Of a stretch of 64,000 nucleotides of DNA, positions 1-9,333 are shown in pieces. Numbering within the stretch: the stretch's first letter is position 1; each line of letters opens with the position of its first letter. The DNA lies in contig NC_045446.1 of assembly GCF_002776525.5 (NCBI RefSeq), positions 63,266,742 through 63,330,741 on the forward strand, in the 5' to 3' direction. The notes beneath the pieces are model-generated. The model was not told the DNA's origin and did no database searches. It saw nothing but the letters and a program-made list of their open reading frames with translations. The translations under genes and the position numbers were made by a program. This stretch comes from Piliocolobus tephrosceles (taxonomy: Eukaryota; Chordata; Mammalia; Primates; Cercopithecidae).

Positions 1-240
1 AATTTTCTTTTCTCCTTCTCTCAAAGAAATGTTATTTAAGTGTAGCCCTACTTGATCTTTGTTCTTGCAGCTCTCAGTTTTTGAAAAATTCTCCCTCTCA
101 AGATTTACAACATTTTAAGTTCTAATTTGAAAGAACACTAATTGAGAAGCAATTATGATTGCTGAATGAATTTTTAAATACCAGAGTCCAGTACCTGATC
201 TACTACTTCCAGTTTTCATCATATCTAAAACATCACTGAG

Positions 241-378
241 GGCTGGGCATGGTGGCTCATGCCTGTAATCCCAGCACTTTGGGAGCTCGAGGCAGGCAGA
301 TCACTTGAAGCCAGGAGTTGGAGACCAGCCCTAACCATCATAGCGAAACCCTATCTCTATAAAAACTACAAAAATTAG
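241..378 (+). repeat. AluJ-like element, left part (split by AluY)
   Basis: This begins GGCTGGGCATGGTGGCTC and has J-type features such as a long-diverged left arm. It is interrupted at 378 by a younger Alu and resumes at about 689. Confidence 0.9.
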
Positions 379-686
379 ACCAGGCGCCGTGGCTCACACC
401 TGTAATCCCAGCACTTTGGGAGGCCAAGGTGGGCAGATCACGAGGTCAGGAGATCGAGACCATCCTGGCTAACACGGTGAAATCCCGTCTCAACTAAAAA
501 TACAAAAAAAAAAAAAATATATTAGCCAGGCATGGTGGCAGGCACCTGTAGTCCCAGCTACTCAGGAGGCTGAGGCAGGAGAACGGCGTGAACCCAGAAG
601 GCGGACCTTGCAGTGAGCCGAGATAGTGCCACTGCACTCCAGCCTGGGCAACAGAGCGAGACTCCGTCTCAAAAAAAAAAAAAAAA
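379..686 (+). repeat. AluY, nested in an older Alu
   Basis: The diagnostic AluY segments GATCACGAGGTCAGGAGATC and GAGAACGGCGTGAACCC are present, with a 16-A tail (671-686). Short flanking ACAAAAATTA copies fit a target duplication. It is the youngest-looking Alu in the window. Confidence 0.9.
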
Positions 687-688
687 TT

Positions 689-860
689 TGCCACAAAAAT
701 TATCTGGGCATGGTGGCACAGAGCTGTAATCCCAGCTACTCAGGAGGGTGAGGCATAAGGATTGCTTGAGCCTAGAAGGCAGAGGTTGCAGTAAGTCAAG
801 ATCGCACCACTGCACTCCAGTCTAGGCAACAAACCAAGACTGTGTCTCAAAAAAAAAAAT
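689..860 (+). repeat. AluJ-like element, right part
   Basis: This continues the element begun at 241 (CAAAAATTATCTGGGCATGG onward) and ends in an A tail at 850-860. Confidence 0.88.
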
Positions 861-1123
861 TTTTTTTTGAATTTAAAAAATAAAAACACCATTAACTGCA
901 AGACACATTATTGTATATTCTGCTAAGAAAAAATGCTGCCAATTAACACAATACCTTGTCACTTAGAATTTTTATTTATACTTATTAAAAGAGTTATTTT
1001 AAACTTATTTAGTCAGAGTTTAGCATATATTACTTCTATGCATAATAAAAAAAGATAAATGAAATAAACTAGTGTATAAATGGGTCATATTCAGAGTTGA
1101 ACTCTTCTGAATCAATTTTTTTA
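861..1123. other. AT-rich intronic sequence
   Basis: This is AT-rich sequence downstream (in gene sense) of the exon-like segment. It holds AATAAA-like hexamers on the minus strand and no other recognisable feature. Confidence 0.6.
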
Positions 1124-1304
1124 ATCAGTCATTGATATCCATATTTTTCCACAAATTACCATCCTCCATGCTATCAAAAAAGCCCAGGTGATCCAACATT
1201 TGTATGCCAACCATTGTCTCTGGGATTTCCTTACAAGCCTGCTGATACCCATCCCACAAGTTCCATGCATGAAGAGACAATGACAACTGCATCACAGCCT
1301 AAAA
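1124..1304 (-). pseudogene. Exon-like open segment of unknown origin
   Basis: On the minus strand an acceptor-like TTCTTTTAG (to 1305) is followed by 57 open codons (AVMQLSLSLHAWNLWDGYQQ at the start, LWKNMDIND at the end) and a TGA. In the frame one base away, the sequence after it reads IDSEEFNSEYDPFIH then TAG. AATAAA-type signals follow near 970-985. I do not recognise the protein. If exon 2 of FCHSD2 were spliced here the frame would stop at once (AG+G CTG TGA). It could be a decayed terminal exon, a retrocopy fragment or chance. Confidence 0.3.
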
Positions 1305-1494
1305 GAACCATAAGACGCATCTTGATTTCAGAAATGTAAGAATGTAAAAAAATGTGCTTCTTATAATTCATGAAACACAGTAACTTCCTTTTGTACCTTG
1401 AATAAGACAAAATTCTTCCTGGACTTCAGTTTTCCACTAATAACAGTAGCTACCAATGCTAAATACCTACCATTCTTGGCATTTCACCAGTCTC

Positions 1495-1645
1495 ATTTTA
1501 CTTCACAGAAAAGCAAAAAGGTCAATATTAATCTTGTTTCACACATATAAAATACCGAAGCTCAGAAAAGCTAAGCCATTTGTCCAAGATTACCCAGCTA
1601 ATAAGCAGCAGAGCTGTGTTTCAATCTATGGCCTACCTTCGAAGT
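1495..1645 (-). repeat. MIR SINE
   Basis: The reverse of the MIR core is readable (AAGCTCAGAAAAGCTAAG, then TACCCAGCTAATAAGCAGCA). It is diverged, as expected for a mammalian-wide element. Confidence 0.7.
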
Positions 1646-1708
1646 TCTTATTCTTTCCATTACCAGTGGTTCTCAGAATTAAGTGCACATAAAAAACTCA
1701 GGGCATGA

Positions 1709-2009
1709 GGACCGGCATGTGGTTCACGCCTGTAATCCTAGCACTTTGGCAGGCTGAGACAGGTGGATTGCTTGAGCCCGGGAGTTTGAGACCAGCCTGG
1801 GCAACATGGCCAAACCCATCTCTACAAAAAAAAAAATACAAAAATTAGCGGGGCATGGTGGTGTGCACCTGTAGTCCTAACTACTCCGGAGACTGGGTCA
1901 GAGGATTGCTTGATTCCAGAAGGTGGAGACTGCAGTGAGCCATGATCATGCCCCTGCACTCCAGTCTGGGTGACAGAATGAAACTGTATCAGAAAAAAAA
2001 AAAAAAAAA
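1709..2009 (+). repeat. AluJ
   Basis: Full-length dimer with J-type GAGTTTGAGACCAGCCTGGG and an 18-base A-rich tail. Flanking AAACTCA copies are consistent with a target duplication. Confidence 0.9.
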
Positions 2010-2039
2010 GAAACTCAAGTGATTCTTCCATAGAATGGG

Positions 2040-2670
2040 AAAAAAATACTGCATATATTTACAAATCATATATTTGCAAATCTGGTAAGATATAAAGAAT
2101 TCTTAAAACTCAATAAAAACAATTTTTTTTAATGGGCAAAGCATCTGAATAGACATTTCTTCAAAGAAAATATACAAATGGCCAATAAGCATATGAAAAA
2201 ATGCTCACCATCATAAGCTGTTGGAAAAATGCTAGTCAAAGCCACTTACAATATCACTTCACATCCACTAGAATGCCTATAATCCAAAAGACAGACAATA
2301 ACATGCACTGGCCATGATGTGGAGAAATAGGAACCATCATGTATTACTGCTGGTGGGAATATAAAATGGAGCAGCTATTTTGGAAAACAGTTTGAAAGTT
2401 CCTCAAAAAGTTAAACAGAGTTATATGACCCAGACATTCCATTCTTAGGTATATATCCGAGAGAAAAATATATATCTATACAAAAACTTGTACATGAATG
2501 TTCACAGCAGCATTATTAATAATAGTAAAAAGTAGAAACAACCCAAATCTCTGTCAACTGATGAAGGGATTAATAAAATGTGTCATATCCATACAATGGG
2601 ATATTATTTGGCAATAAAAAGGAATGAAGTAATGATACTACAACCTGATGAATCTTGAAAACATTATGCC
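2040..2670 (+). repeat. L1M fragment (end of ORF2 and 3' UTR), first part
   Basis: Sense-strand L1 sequence: AAGCATATGAAAAAATGCTC, GGTGGGAATATAAAATGG, GTACATGAATGTTCACAGCAG. The frame is broken by many stops. It continues after an Alu insertion, at 2974. Another copy of the same 3' region is at 53740-54510. Confidence 0.85.
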
Positions 2671-2961
2671 AGGCTGGGCGCCGTGGCTCACGCCTATAAT
2701 CCCAGCACTTTGGGAGGCCAAGGCAGGTGGATCACTTGAGGTCAAAAGATGGCAAAACCCCACCTCTACTAAAAATACAAAAATTAGCTGGGCATGGTGG
2801 CAGGTACCTGTAAACCCAGGTACTCAGGAGGCTGAGATAGGAGAACTGCATGAACCCAGGAGGCAGAGGTTGTAGTGAGCCGGGATTGGGCCACTGCACT
2901 CCAGTCTGAGGGACACAGAGAAACTCTGTCTCAAAAAAAAGAAAGAAAGAAAAAAAAAAGG
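2671..2961 (+). repeat. AluS-type element inserted in L1
   Basis: Dimeric Alu with a GAAAGAAAGA-type tail. The target duplication CATTATGCC flanks it (2662-2670 and 2965-2973), showing insertion into the older L1. Confidence 0.92.
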
Positions 2962-2973
2962 AACCATTATGCC

Positions 2974-3306
2974 AAAATAAGCCAGTCACAAGAAACTACA
3001 ATGTTACAGAATTCCATTTATATAGATTCCATTTCTGTGGAGACAGAAAGTAGATAAGTGGTTGCTTAAGGCTGGAGAGGGTGATGGGGAGCAACTGCTA
3101 ATGGGTACCAAGTTTCTTTTAGGGGAAACTAAAACATTTTAAACTGGCGTGATGATTGTACGACCCTAAGAAAAAAAAAACAAAAAACGTTGAATGGTAC
3201 ACTTTAAATGGGATATGTAATCATATACGACATGCAGTCGCATCATGTAACTTACATGGTATGTACATTGTATATAAATAAAGCCTTTAAAAAAAAAAAA
3301 AAAAAA
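2974..3306 (+). repeat. L1M fragment, second part with 3' tail
   Basis: The L1 3' UTR resumes (GAGACAGAAAGTAGATAAGTG, then GAATGGTACACTTTAAATGG) and ends in a poly(A) tract at 3290-3306. Confidence 0.83.
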
Positions 3307-3381
3307 CTCTAGACCAGATTAGATTACCTCTAAGATCTTTCTACATAACAACAGTCTCTGAGACACTGAAAAAAGGTGTCA

Positions 3382-3676
3382 GCATCATGCACAGTGGCTC
3401 ATACCTGTAACCCCAATACTTCGGGAGGTCAAGGTGGGAGGATCACTTGAGCCCAGGAGTTCAAGACCAGTTCGGGCAACATAGTGAAACCCTGTCTCTA
3501 CAAAAAATACAAAATTAGCCAGGCATGGTGGTGCATGCCTGTGGTCCCAGCTACTCAGGAGGCTGAGGTAGAAGGATCACTTAAGTCTGGGAGATCAATA
3601 CTGCAGGGAGCCATGATCACACCACTGTGCTCCAGCTTGGGTGACAGAATGAGAACCTGTCTCAAAAAAAAAAAAA
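3382..3676 (+). repeat. AluJ
   Basis: Diverged dimeric Alu (CAGTGGCTCATACCTGTAAC start, A tail at 3665-3676). It forms an inverted pair with the minus-strand Alu at 4014. Confidence 0.88.
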
Positions 3677-4001
3677 GTCTCAGAACATCCATAAACAGAC
3701 CTCGGAATCCAATCTCCCGTGACTCCTGGGAATCTACAGTTCAGAGAAAGTAACACACAGTACAGTGATTCCTCATTTGAGGTCTCTAGACCACCAGATG
3801 TCTGCAAAGGCAGGACAGGTGCTTCTTGAGCCAGTTTCAATTCTTCAGAACATCTATAAGAAATCACATATTCAGCCTTCTCTGGGGTAAAGTTTTTTAA
3901 GTGTCTTTGACTTTGGCTAAACTCACATTAACGGTTTGAAAATAGTGATTTAGAGCTGACTGACAGCTCAATGTATAAAAAAATAAGAAAACAAATTGTT
4001 C
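3677..4001. other. Intron 2 sequence without a recognised feature
   Basis: Apparently single-copy sequence between two Alus. I see no exon, ORF or repeat family in it. Confidence 0.6.
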
Positions 4002-4013
4002 CCTGATAATATA

Positions 4014-4350
4014 CTGTTTTTTGGGGGGAGGGTTGTTTTTTGGTTTTTGGGTTTTTCTGAGACAGTGTCTAGCTCTGTCACTCAGGCTGGAGTGCTATGG
4101 CACTATCTCAGCTCACTGCAACCTCCACGTCCTAGGTTCAAGTGATTCTCCTGCCTCAGCCTCTCAAGTAACTAGAGTAGCTAGGATTATAGGTGTGTGC
4201 CACCATGCCCAGCTAATTTTTGTATTTTTGGTAGAGACAGGGTTTCACCATGTTGGCCAGGCTGGTCTCAAACCCCTGACCTCAAGTGATCCACCCGCCT
4301 CGGCCTCCCAAAGTGCTGGGATCACAGGCATGAGCCACCGCACCCAGACT
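4014..4350 (-). repeat. AluS-type element
   Basis: Reverse Alu with a degenerate G/T-rich tail at 4014-4056. The target duplication CCTGATAATATA is perfect (4002-4013 and 4351-4362). Confidence 0.93.
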
Positions 4351-4362
4351 CCTGATAATATA

Positions 4363-5061
4363 TTATACTTTTTGATAGGCAAAATATTTTTTACAACTGG
4401 ACTCATGATGAGTTCCTTGGTTAAAAGCTTGGGAAACACAGATACATGGGACAGTACGGTAGTATGGAAATCAAGACAAATAGCTTAGAGTCCTCACAAA
4501 TATAATTCACTTCATTTCACTGTGCCTCAGTTTCCACTTTCATCTATAAAATGAACATACATATTATTCACCTGACTAAAATTCAATAACTTTTCCATAT
4601 TATAGACCTCCTTAAAATGTCTTCTAAGAAAGTAGTTCTTTATATTCTGGGTCACTGCAAAAAATTTTCTTAACTGACTCTACTCAGCACAGCATAGGAA
4701 CAATTCTAAGAAGTACACAGACTCTAGTATGTAGAAACTTATTGTAAGTGGTCTTAAAAAGCAAAGAGAAAAAAATACAATAATAAACTAAAAAGAAAGT
4801 AGACTACTTGTCTACTGCTGATAGCAAAAGTCAACAGAAAACACATCAGTATAAAACCTCCCCAAAGCATGGAATGTCCCAATTAACAACAAATTAGTTG
4901 TCTTTTCATCTCATACTTCATTCCCAAAATACTAGCTTCCAAATGCCATCCGCAGAACAAATGAACTGAAGAAGGGGAGGAGAACAAAGGAGAAAAACTG
5001 TATCATAATTGGTCTCCTGCCCTTGAAATTCCAAAAGATAAAAACTGGGGACCATGGGGGT
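4363..5061. other. Intron 2 sequence with a faint MIR remnant
   Basis: Mostly AT-rich single-copy sequence. Around 4510-4560 a short piece (CTGTGCCTCAGTTTCCAC) resembles the MIR 3' half in plus orientation. No exon is seen. Confidence 0.55.
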
Positions 5062-5380
5062 GGGTTGCAGCAGTAGTGGCTCACTTCTGTAATCCCAGCA
5101 CTTTGGGAGGCCGAAATGGGAGAATCACTTGAGCCCAGGAGTTCAAGACCAGCATGGGCAACAAACAAACCCTGTCTCTACAAAATTTTTAAAATAAGCC
5201 AGTTGTGACGGCACATGCCTATAGTCCTAGGTACTCGGGAGGCTAAGGCAGGAGGATCGCCTGAACTCAGGAGGACAAAGACATAGTGAGCTAAGATCAC
5301 ACCACTGCATTCCAGCCTGGGCAACAGAGCAAGACTCTTGTCTCTTAAGAAAAAAAAAAAATGAAAGAAAGAAAGAAGAA
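5062..5380 (+). repeat. AluJ
   Basis: Diverged dimeric Alu from about 5063, with a degenerate A/GAAA tail to about 5380. Confidence 0.87.
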
Positions 5381-5499
5381 GGGATGTAAGGGGAAAGAAA
5401 TAGATAAAATTCAGCATAAAATTATATTTACAGTCTAATGTGCTGTGTATTTTCTTTTTAACTTTTTTCAATGTCATAAAAACTTTTGACATTTTCTCA

Positions 5500-5740
5500 G
5501 GCTGAGCACAGTGGCTTGACAGTAGGATTACTTGAGGCCAGAAGTTCAAGACCAGTCTGAGTAACATAGTGAGACCCCATCTCTACAAAAAATACAAAAA
5601 TTAGCCGCGCACCTGGAGTCTCAGCTACCCTGGAGGATGAGATGGGAGGATCGCTTGAGCTTGGGAGGAGAGGTTGCAGTAAGCAGAGATCACACCACTG
5701 CATTCCAGCTTGGGCAACAGAGTGAGCCTCTGCCTCAAAT
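5500..5740 (+). repeat. AluJ with internal deletions
   Basis: The left arm has lost the CCTGTAATCCCAGCACTTTG block after GCACAGTGGCTTG, and the middle is also shortened. The element ends in an AT-rich ATATATATA stretch. Confidence 0.85.
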
Positions 5741-5928
5741 TAAATATATATATATACTACTAATGTCTTTAAGAATAAAAAGCTATTGGTACTTTTCTGA
5801 GTGAATTCATACTAACTTAAATTGAGCATAAAACTGGCAAGAGGCACTGGTGAGAAGGAGTACTAATCTCAAAAGAGGAAAAGCAAGCAAGATCCTTTAC
5901 AACTTAATTCATATAAAAACCCAAGTTG

Positions 5929-6225
5929 GGGCCGGGCGCAGTGGCTCATGCCTGTAATCCTAGCATTTTGGGAGGTTGAGGCGGGAGGATCACTTAGGTC
6001 AGGAGTTCAAAAGCAGTCTGGCCAACATGGTAAAACTCAGACTCTACTAACAATACAAAAAAATTAGCCAGGTGTGGTGGCAGGTGTGGTGGCAGCTACT
6101 AGGGAGGCTGAGGCAGGTGAATTGCTTGAACCCAGGAGGGAGAGGTTGCAGTGAGCTGAGATTGCACCACTGCACTCCAGCCTGGCCAACAGAGCAAGAC
6201 TTCGTCTCAAAAACAAACAAAAAAA
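5929..6225 (+). repeat. AluS-type element with a small internal duplication
   Basis: Starts GGGCCGGGCGCAGTGGC. The right-arm segment GGTGTGGTGGCA is tandemly duplicated, replacing part of the CCTGTAGTCCC block. Tail is (AAAC)n-like. Confidence 0.9.
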
Positions 6226-6894
6226 CACCCAGGTTCAGAGATTTCCAATGAACTTTTAAAAAATCATTCCACTTGCTAGAGCAGACAAAAGAAGCCAGAT
6301 CACTTCCTTCCTCAGGCAACTGAAGTTATCATGAATACCAAGAGAAGGCAAGTTTCAACTTTTTCAATACTGTCTTTGGGAAAAAAAAAAAAAAAGCAAA
6401 TCAGAAACCTAAACTCTTGTTTTTATAGTAGGTAATACAGTATCCTATTCACAACTCTATGGGAATGAAAGGATTCATTCCATTAAGTTAATATAGATAG
6501 AAGAACATACTAACTCCTTCAAACAAATAACCTGTTAATCCTTGGAGCACCAACAATCTCTGCCTTTATATATTATATACTCTACAACAAACAGGATAGT
6601 GTATTTAAAGTGATCACATGAACCAAAGTATATAACACAAGCTCAACAGAGGCACCCATAGCCCCCTACAGAGTGTATACAGTATCTCACCCAAGAAAAA
6701 ATAAGATACATTTAAATATGGCCAGTCACATTCATTTGACAAGGGTATAAAAATACAAAAATGAGTAACAGCCCATAACTTCAAAGACTTCACCTGAGGG
6801 AGGATGCCAGAAGCATGTGCAAAAATCAAAATCCTTTGAGATCACAGAGAACAAGGAACTTTCAGTTATTGGTAATCAAGAATTTGTCAGGTGA
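6226..6894. other. Intron 2 sequence without a recognised feature
   Basis: AT-rich single-copy sequence with a 15-A run near 6380. No exon, splice-flanked ORF or clear repeat. Confidence 0.55.
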
Positions 6895-7280
6895 AAAAGT
6901 GGAAGGGTATCAACAGGCAAAGACAACAGCATACACAGAGGTATGAATGCAGACTGCACAATTAGACAACCTGATGTCCCAAGTGACCAGAGCTGGGGGA
7001 AGAAAGAGGAAGGATGCATGGGCATGAAATGATAGCAACCAAGCCAGGAAAGGAAGCTTGCAGGTGGGTTGCAGAGAACCATATATACTATGACAAGGTG
7101 TTTGGCCTTTATCTAGAAGGCCACAGAGGAGTGATCTATAATAATGTTTTTAGAAAGCTAACTGGTGCTAATGTGGAAGAAATATTTAAAAGGAGAGATG
7201 GGAGATGGAAGATATAAGGACACTACTGCAATAATTAGGATACTAGTATAATGCAAGCCAAATGTGATAGATCAGCAATA
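6895..7280 (-). repeat. Old LINE remnant (L2-like)
   Basis: The phrases ACAACAGCATACACAGAGG and GCAATAATTAGGATACTAG match a common ancient repeat family read on the strand opposite to L2 3' ends. A 67-codon open frame within it (7014-7217) is not a gene. Confidence 0.45.
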
Positions 7281-7344
7281 ATACAAACTAAGCAACAGGA
7301 ACAGGAGCAAGAGATTATATCAACTTAGCTTAGATGTGTGCCAT

Positions 7345-7545
7345 ATCTCACACGCACTGTGATTTGATCTACACAACCCTGGGGAACAGAGGCCATTATT
7401 GCCCCTTTTCACAAATGAGAAAAATTAAGTTTATAAAGATTAATTCATTTTCCACAAGTCAGCACAGATACCAGGACACAAACTCAGGACTGTCTGACTG
7501 CAGTGTCCACATTCTTTACCATAAGCTCCTGTACCAAGCTACAGA
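7345..7545 (-). repeat. MIR SINE
   Basis: Reverse MIR core: TTGCCCCTTTTCACAAATGAG, then CAGGACACAAACTCAGGAC and GTCTGACTGCAGTGTCCAC. Confidence 0.7.
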
Positions 7546-7791
7546 CAATAGGGGGAAATGCAGACAAAATGCAATCAAGAAGTCTTTAGAAGACACAATC
7601 AACAGGAATTATTACAACCACTGACCACCGATACCCCACGTGGGATCTTCACTTACAAACTAATTCTGCCTTCCTGAACTGCTTCTGAAAATTTATCACT
7701 TTCTTCATCTAGAGATTTCTTAGTTTGCTTAATAAGTTAAAAACCTTAAACTTTTAACCACATCAAGAGTTTCAGATATCTCACACAGGAA

Positions 7792-8091
7792 TTTTTTTTT
7801 TTTTCTTTTGAGACAGGGTCTCACTCTGTTGCCCAGGTTGGAGTGCAGTGGTGCCATCTCAGCTCACTGCAACCTCCACCTACTGGGTTCAAGCAATTCT
7901 TCTGCCTCAGCCTCCCAAGTAGCTAGGACTACAGGCGCACGCCACCATGCCTGGCTAATTTTTGTATTTTTAGTAGAGACAGTGTTTCACCATGTTGGCC
8001 AGGCTGGTCTCAAACTCCTGACCTCAGGTGATCTGCCCACCTCAGCCTGCCAAAGTGCTGGGATTACAGATGTGAGCCACCACGCATGGCC
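7792..8091 (-). repeat. AluS-type element
   Basis: Reverse full-length Alu. AGGAATTTTT copies on both sides (from about 7787 and about 8098) mark the target duplication. Confidence 0.92.
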
Positions 8092-8101
8092 TCGCATAGG
8101 A

Positions 8102-8145
8102 ATTTTTAAGTCTAAATATTTTCATTTTTAAGTCTAAATATTTTC
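8102..8145. repeat. Perfect 22-base tandem duplication
   Basis: ATTTTTAAGTCTAAATATTTTC occurs twice in succession (8102-8123, 8124-8145) with no mismatch, right next to the Alu target site. Confidence 0.9.
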
Positions 8146-9235
8146 TATGGTTATAACAAGGGAGAAAAGACAAATACAGAATTAAAATTGTAATTTTCAG
8201 TCAGAAAACAACAATCTTGATATATCCAGATTGGATGAGAATAGATTTATATGCCTTAGTCAGAAACCCTGAAGACACGTATACAACAGAAATGCTTCTA
8301 GTGCCTAAATATAGGAGAGGAAAAAAGGAAATTCTTAAAACTAAAATCTTTGGGCTACAAACAGCAATCCAAACACATAATTTATCATAACACCATCGAG
8401 TTAATATTTTTCATGAAACCAACATGAAGTTAGTGTACTACCAGAAAACTAGGTAACTGATAAGGCTTACAGACCCAATTCCAATTTGATAAATGTATTA
8501 CAAAAGAGAAATAAGAATTGCAGCCACTCTTGTTTCACCATGCAAATCATCTCCCATTCTGGACGAAAATCTTTGTTGAACTGTCAGTCTATATTAAAAG
8601 ACTGTTAAATAAGTGGTATTTCTTTCATTAAAATAAGTCATCCATCCCTCTAGGAAGAAAGATACTGATTTTCACAATATTAGCAAGATGTCTTAGCTAT
8701 TCAAAGTTATCTTGACTATGAATATGAGTAACCTCAATAATAAAATAAAATATGATAAACACACTTCTCACTAAATTTGGCACTCAAAGACAAAGTTGTA
8801 TTTGTCATGTTCTAACCCAGTGAGAGCATATAATCATCTGGGGTTGACTGGCTCACCCCCAGATATTAACCATTAACCACAAGTGTTGGTTTAAAAATCT
8901 AACTGTGTAAAACTGTTAAGGTCAATAAAATGATTGTTACAGTTCCGTGGAAAGATTATTTAAACAAGAATCTTTAATTATTATAATTTGACTAATAAGA
9001 CTTTTAAGGTCCTTGTTTTTTCCAAATACTATGTGTGCACTATAGGTCCCCCACTGAAGGAAAAAGTTTGTATTGTGTTAGTTCCAGTTCTAATTTCCAG
9101 CTGAGTCAAAGTTCTAACAGCCTTAAAGCAGGAAATGCAAAAGGAAATTCCATCATCAGTTCCTGGGGCTTGGTAACTTAAAGCTTCTTTGAAACAGAGA
9201 AACAGAAGTCCTTGAACTATTTACTATAGCCTTAC
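8146..9235. other. FCHSD2: Intron 2 sequence next to exon 2
   Basis: About 1.1 kb of AT-rich, apparently single-copy sequence with no Alu, ending at the strong exon 2 donor. No second exon or conserved-looking frame is evident. Confidence 0.6.
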
Positions 9236-9333
9236 CTCATATCTTCAAGCAAATCACATTCTGCTTGATGTTTGGCTTGAAGTTTTGTCATCTGCTCAAC
9301 TTGAATGTTTTTCAGTTCTTGGGTAACTTTCAC
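9236..9333 (-). CDS. FCHSD2: FCHSD2 coding exon 2 (F-BAR domain start, residues 8-39 and a split codon)
   Basis: Seen: the 98-base exon is bounded on the minus strand by an acceptor (ATTTTAG, 9340-9334) and a donor (GTAAGG, 9235-9230). In frame with exon 1 it reads VKVTQELKNIQVEQMTKL through AECDLLEDM and ends with AG, the first two bases of an arginine codon completed in exon 3, which lies outside the window. The stretch is Lys/Gln/Glu-rich and amphipathic, as expected for the first helix of an F-BAR (FCH) domain, which forms curved dimers on phosphoinositide-rich membranes. The pyrimidine tract before the acceptor is poor, being broken by purines and AT-rich sequence, while the donor is near consensus. 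No frameshift or stop is present, so this is the functional locus and not a retrocopy: introns and a CpG promoter are in place. Confidence 0.93.

Larger units (their letters stand above)
1..9235 (-). other. FCHSD2: FCHSD2 intron 2 (5' part; continues beyond the window)
   Basis: Everything below the exon 2 donor at 9235 is intronic for FCHSD2. I searched the minus strand for exon 3, expected to continue the F-BAR domain, and did not see it. The intron carries nine Alu elements, an L1 3' fragment and MIR/L2 remnants, listed separately. An exon-like segment at about 1124-1304 does not continue the FCHSD2 frame. Confidence 0.85.

Noticed and set aside
4021..4488. 155-codon plus-strand frame
   Set aside because: It is the familiar open frame of a reversed Alu, with the SRLECYGTISAHCN wording seen in many Alus.
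7014..7217. 67-codon frame beginning MHGHEMIATKPGKEAC
   Set aside because: It lies in an old LINE-type repeat, with no splice context or promoter.
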